This document shows, piece by piece, positions 60,567 through 64,000 of a stretch of 64,000 nt of DNA. Each line of letters begins with the position of its first letter. Positions within the stretch are counted from its first letter, which is position 1. The position numbers and the translations under genes are program-made. The stretch comes from Kwoniella bestiolae CBS 10118 (taxonomy: Eukaryota > Basidiomycota > Tremellomycetes > Tremellales > Cryptococcaceae). The stretch covers positions 62,001 to 126,000 of the forward strand of contig NC_089245.1 in assembly GCF_000512585.2 (NCBI RefSeq), in the 5' to 3' direction. The notes beneath the pieces are model-generated. The model had not been told where the DNA came from. It was given only the letters and a program-made list of their open reading frames with translations, and did not search any database.

Positions 60567-61787
60567 ATGTCCCTCCCCACCTTCCCCCACCCCCCCTCAG
60601 ACCGAATAGCAATAATCGGCTCAGGCATCGTGGGATCCCACCTCGCCTCGTTCCTATCCCACTCACTCGGATCCAGAATCATCCTCGTCGATAAAGATAT
60701 AAAAGGTCTACCTGGTTCGACAGGCCACGCTCCAGGTTTCGTAGGGCAGTATAACGAGTTGCCCGTCCTCACCGAGCTTGCCAAGCGATCAGTAAGCCAT
60801 TACCTATCAGCCGGAGAAGAGGGGTTCCAAAAAGTTGGTGGGCTGGAGATTGCTACGAATCTTGAGGAACGGGCAGAAGCTGCTCGAAAGGCAGGGTTGG
60901 AATCCAAGCTATTGAACAAGCAGGAAATCCTGGAATTGGTACCTTCCTTCCTTGATGGGGGGTACCTATCGAAAGAGGGAAACGCAGGATTATATTTCCC
61001 AAATGACGGTACCGCCAATGCCATCTCACTCACTCATACTGCCCAAAACACCGCTGCCTCGAACGGTGCGATTCTCCTCGACGCTCAGGTGGTATCTCAT
61101 CAGAGATCGGAAGATGGGAAGGGGTGGAAGGTAGATACAAGTCTTGGTGAGATCCAAGTTGGCAGATTGGTGTATTGTACAGGCATATGGGCATCCCAAC
61201 TTCTCCCTCGACTCGAACATTCCGTGGTATCTGTCTCTCATCCCTATTCGTACTCCGTTCCCCACCCAATCAGAGAGAAGAAGACACCGTTCATACGATG
61301 GCCTAAGGAACATGTCTACGCAAGGGATCATGGATTGAAAGATGGTCTCGGGTCATACGCCCACGCTCCCATCAAAGTACCTAGAGAAGAGCACGGCGAG
61401 ACAGCCTATGGAAGGTGGGAAAACAATTTCGATGAAATCTTAGACAAGGGGTATGGGCTTTTAGATGAGGGTATAGCGAAGACTTTCAAAAGCGAGGGGA
61501 CGAACAAGTTTAATGGGTTGTTCTCTGTTACGCCCGATGGATTACCTTTAGTTGGACAGGTGGATGAGGGGTTGTATTGCGCTGTGGGGGTTTGGGTCAC
61601 TCACGCTGCTGGATCTGCGAGGTTGTTGGCTGATGAATTGGTTGGGGAGGGAGGGAAGGAAGATGCTTGGCTGAGGAGTGCGTTGGATCCGAAGAGGTTT
61701 GATAAGTTCGTTAGTGAAGAAGAGCAGAAAGTACTGGAGAGGAGGTCGTTGGCGAAGTATAATGATATATATAATAAGGAGGGTTAG
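60567..61787 (+). CDS. FAD-dependent oxidoreductase, DAO family, intronless
   Basis: 406 residues in one exon. The start MSLPTFPHPPSDRIAIIGSG leads straight into the FAD Rossmann fold (IIGSGIVGSHLASFL) and IILVDKDIKGLPGSTGHAPG. GHAPGFVGQYN resembles the dimethylglycine dehydrogenase/sarcosine oxidase branch of the DAO family. Then FQKVGGLEIATNLEERAEAA, GLYFPNDGTANAISLTHTAQ, LVYCTGIWASQLLPRL and the C-terminal FAD/substrate region LFSVTPDGLPLVGQVDEGLY with VGVWVTHAAGSARLLADELV. No folate-binding (GcvT) half, no N-terminal mitochondrial targeting and no PTS1. Oxidation of an N-methylated or D-amino acid is likely; substrate unknown. Lack of introns is unusual here. Divergent from the serine/threonine dehydratase. 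Confidence 0.87.
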   Translation: MSLPTFPHPPSDRIAIIGSGIVGSHLASFLSHSLGSRIILVDKDIKGLPGSTGHAPGFVGQYNELPVLTELAKRSVSHYLSAGEEGFQKVGGLEIATNLEERAEAARKAGLESKLLNKQEILELVPSFLDGGYLSKEGNAGLYFPNDGTANAISLTHTAQNTAASNGAILLDAQVVSHQRSEDGKGWKVDTSLGEIQVGRLVYCTGIWASQLLPRLEHSVVSVSHPYSYSVPHPIREKKTPFIRWPKEHVYARDHGLKDGLGSYAHAPIKVPREEHGETAYGRWENNFDEILDKGYGLLDEGIAKTFKSEGTNKFNGLFSVTPDGLPLVGQVDEGLYCAVGVWVTHAAGSARLLADELVGEGGKEDAWLRSALDPKRFDKFVSEEEQKVLERRSLAKYNDIYNKEG

Positions 61788-62080
61788 TGTTAGACTATCA
61801 ACAAGGTTGATTGGGCGAGGTGGTATCAGTAGAGGACGGGATGTAACGATGTGGGGTGGGAAGTAAGTAGGTTTCAAACGGAGCAGTGAGGGTTGAAGAT
61901 GTTAGTAGTATAGTACAGTTGGAGTTGTTAGTGGTTATGGTGCGAAGATACAAGTATGCATACAATTTAAGGATACATGATGATGATCTCCTGACGACTA
62001 CTGTGACTTCTCCCTCCAACTCAATGACCTAACTTCATCGGCTCTTTGATGTGAGCAATCGACGATGATTGGGTAGGTGA
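61788..62080. other. Convergent intergenic region
   Basis: A 293-bp stretch between the oxidase and small secreted-protein genes. No gene seen. Confidence 0.4.
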
Positions 62081-62644
62081 TTACTTGGCACAAGTGGTGA
62101 TCTCATAATCGACAGTCTTGTTACCTTGACCAGCGATCTTAGGTTTGAAGTCGACGTAGACGAGCTAAGAACGCATGCGTAAGCGTCTGACCTTGGCATC
62201 GGCCGATATGCGGTGAGACGATGACGGGGGAATAGTATACTCACCTCGTTCTTGCCAGAGGTCCACTCCCCATCGGTATCCCTATAATAAACAATCTCAT
62301 CCGATCCAGCATCTCTCACTTCGATGGTGGTGTGAGAAAGCGCCCCGTCAGTGGACCACTTGAGGTTGTAGCATGTGGATTTGGTGACTGGGAAAGGCTT
62401 TGAGCATCGTTGGTTCTTGTCTGAGTCGATACATTTCTCGACGGCGAAGTCTTTGATGGATCCGGAAGAGACGACGCTCACTGAGCACGAAAGGATATAT
62501 CAGCTATGATATTTTCTCTGAAAGGGTTCCTTTGAGTGAGGAGGGAGGGTGGCAAGATACGATGATACGATACTCACTCTCGTTGACTGCGCCGGTGAGG
62601 GCGAGACCTGCGGCAAGGATGGATTGAAGGTTAGGGATGTACAT
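62081..62644 (-). CDS. Small secreted protein with four cysteines
   Basis: About 120 residues from three exons. The start MYIPNLQSILAAGLALTGAV is a signal peptide. After the intron: SVVSSGSIKDFAVEKCIDSD, NQRCSKPFPVTKSTCYNL, KWSTDGALSHTTIEVRDAGS, VYYRDTDGEWTSGKNE. Then LVYVDFKPKIAGQGNKTVDY and EITTCAK. Four Cys in the mature part could form two disulfides; one N-glycosylation site (NKT). No family recognised; the rough beta-rich, Thr/Ser wording suggests an extracellular domain such as a cell-wall or antagonist protein, but this is guesswork. Acceptor of the first intron leaves AVNE joined to MSVVSSG. Confidence 0.75.
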
Positions 62645-63224
62645 GTTGTTGGTGTTGGTGGTGGTGGTGTATGTGGGTGAGTTTGAGTGTGATGTCTGTA
62701 TGAAGTGGATGAAGAGGAGAAGAGGAAGAGAGGGTAGGATCAAGGTTAATATAGGTAGTAACAATGTGTGTCGATCCTTGGTTACTTGCATATACACACA
62801 CACGTTTGTGCTATTTCCCTCATTCCTATATTCCCCTATTCCTGCAAACAGAAACAGATGGATCATAAGACCAGGTGACATACTGTGTACTTGGTAAATG
62901 ATGTCATGATCACGTGGCAACATTCCTCATTCCGGTCATCCGGTCCCTGTGGTATTTCAGAACAACGGTGTTACTACTGCTCTACTTTGCAAATGCCATG
63001 TATAAAAAAGGGATTGCTGCATCGGGAGATGCGCTGTACGTGGGCATGGACAATCGTGCATACAATGGATAGTTAAGTATCAGCCTGAAATGTGTGGTTG
63101 AGGCTTGGTTCGTGCCTGCTCACTCCACGAGATGCAGATCATCAGCGATCCGAGCTGGACATGGACAAAGTACATTCCCAAAATACAACTGCAATCATGA
63201 CTATATAAAGCTACCACTGCGACA
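62645..63224. other. Intergenic region
   Basis: 5' side of the secreted protein, with a GGTGTTGGTGGTGGTGGTG run near 62650-62670 and a (CA)n tract near 62795. No gene seen. Confidence 0.45.
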
Positions 63225-64000
63225 CTACGCTGCAGCTTGCAAGTGCTGAGGTACAAAGTGAACCTCGCTCGCTACTTTATCTGAACTTTCCATGGCTGCT
63301 TGCCTGGCGATCTCAGCAGATTGCATCCTGTTTTTAGCCATTGCCTCGGCGATGAACTGCCCACCGGTCTAATCACAACATATTAGCACAACATCATCTC
63401 ACCTGTATTTTACACGGGAGAGGGTGAGTGAGAAGGAAGTACAGCACACTCACAATAGGAGGGTATTTCTTTTCGGGTCCCTGGATAATACTATCCGTTC
63501 TCGCCTGATTGAAAAACGCAATCGAATATCTAGCTCCCTGACTCTCCGCTCCCTCGGGCAATCTCACTCTGTGATAAGTCGATTTCAGCCTATCATCGGA
63601 CCATCGCATGAGTTGATCTCCGATATTACAGACTATGCGATCTTGTCGAGCTTCGACGGGTAACCAGGTTTGGCCCATGCCGAAGTCGCCTACTACTTTT
63701 CGACCGGGGCATACTTCCAGGCCTCCTTCACCGTCTCTTTGGAATAGCTAGTGTAGAGAAAGTGTATCAGTTGAATGGTCTGCTCTGATGTGATGTAGTT
63801 CTGATGTTATGTGATGGCGGTGTGTGATACGTGCAAGCACGTTCAAGGTCGGTGTTGGTGCTGGAAGTGAGGTTTTGCTTTTCACTTACCATAGTCAACA
63901 CATCGAAATCAGCATGAGCACCTGCTCTCCAAAAGTTCGGACCGAAGCTCTTCCCCTCGGTAGAATGGTAGTGCAACAGCCTCAAGACATCTTGAGAATC
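63225..64000 (-). CDS. 2-oxoglutarate/Fe(II)-dependent oxygenase, isopenicillin-N-synthase-like, 3' part (5' end outside window)
   Basis: The visible C-terminal half has LRLLHYHSTEGKSFGPN and WRAGAHADFDVLTM with the Fe-binding H-x-D. LEVCPGRKVVGDFGMGQTW follows, then IVCNIGDQLMRWSDDRLKST, YHRVRLPEGAES (distal Fe His and the 2-oxoglutarate Arg two residues on) and RYSIAFFNQARTDSIIQGP. Three introns. The last exon ends in EVHFVPQHLQAAA with TAG at 63225-63227. The substrate-binding N-terminus (DIOX_N) lies beyond the window edge. Many fungal members have unknown substrates. Confidence 0.88.

Overview
The window is nuclear DNA of a filamentous or yeast-like basidiomycete, most likely a tremellomycete (Cryptococcus/Kwoniella/Tremella type). 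Genes are split by many short GT-AG introns, mostly about 45-80 nt, with CTAAT/CTGAC-like branch points. Gene spacing is tight, on both strands without operons. The families (Dal5/Fen2-type MFS permeases, YAT amino acid permeases, Zn2Cys6 regulators, fungal L-arabitol dehydrogenase, amadoriase) are fungal. Species was not determined. Every multi-exon coordinate below spans first to last coding base, introns included; function calls come from reading motifs, not from a database search.

Layout. 1-2385: 3' part of a phospholipase D (Spo14 type). 3.0-10 kb: three transporters (Fen2/Dal5-like MFS, YAT amino acid permease, AAAP amino acid transporter). 10.6-20.7 kb: a lactam/5-oxoproline type locus, with a LamB/YcsF (PxpA) gene divergent from a large biotin-dependent carboxylase that fuses biotin carboxylase, PxpC-like, PxpB-like and biotinyl domains. 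A Zn2Cys6 regulator follows, then a 5'-truncated aldehyde dehydrogenase relic. 21-30.7 kb: two more allantoate-permease-type MFS genes and a second AAAP transporter. 31.5-33.4 kb: L-arabitol 4-dehydrogenase. 34-37.6 kb: tandem ZIP zinc transporters. 37.8-45.5 kb: a GH35/GH42-like (DUF5597 type) glycosidase divergent from a sugar porter, followed by a Zn2Cys6 regulator. 46.3-47.9 kb: an unrecognised 233-residue gene and a small ORF. 48.7-50.7 kb: amino acid permease. 51.8-54.5 kb: peroxisomal amadoriase-like oxidase and an intronless alpha/beta hydrolase. 55-57.5 kb: secreted PhoD phosphatase. 58.7-61.8 kb: serine/threonine dehydratase divergent from an intronless DAO-family oxidase. 62-62.7 kb: small secreted protein. 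63.2-64 kb: 3' part of a 2-oxoglutarate/Fe(II) oxygenase.

How the genes may work together. The first half looks like a nitrogen scavenging region: uptake of amino acids, ureides or peptides plus ATP/biotin-dependent opening of a cyclic amide, with its own regulator. The second half holds a compact sugar module (glycosidase, porter, regulator). Its two promoter regions share a repeated element, AACAGCCGGWATAG or a close variant, twice upstream of the glycosidase/porter pair and twice upstream of the regulator. This shared element is the strongest unexplained signal I found. No RNA genes, CRISPR arrays, transposons or viral genes could be supported.
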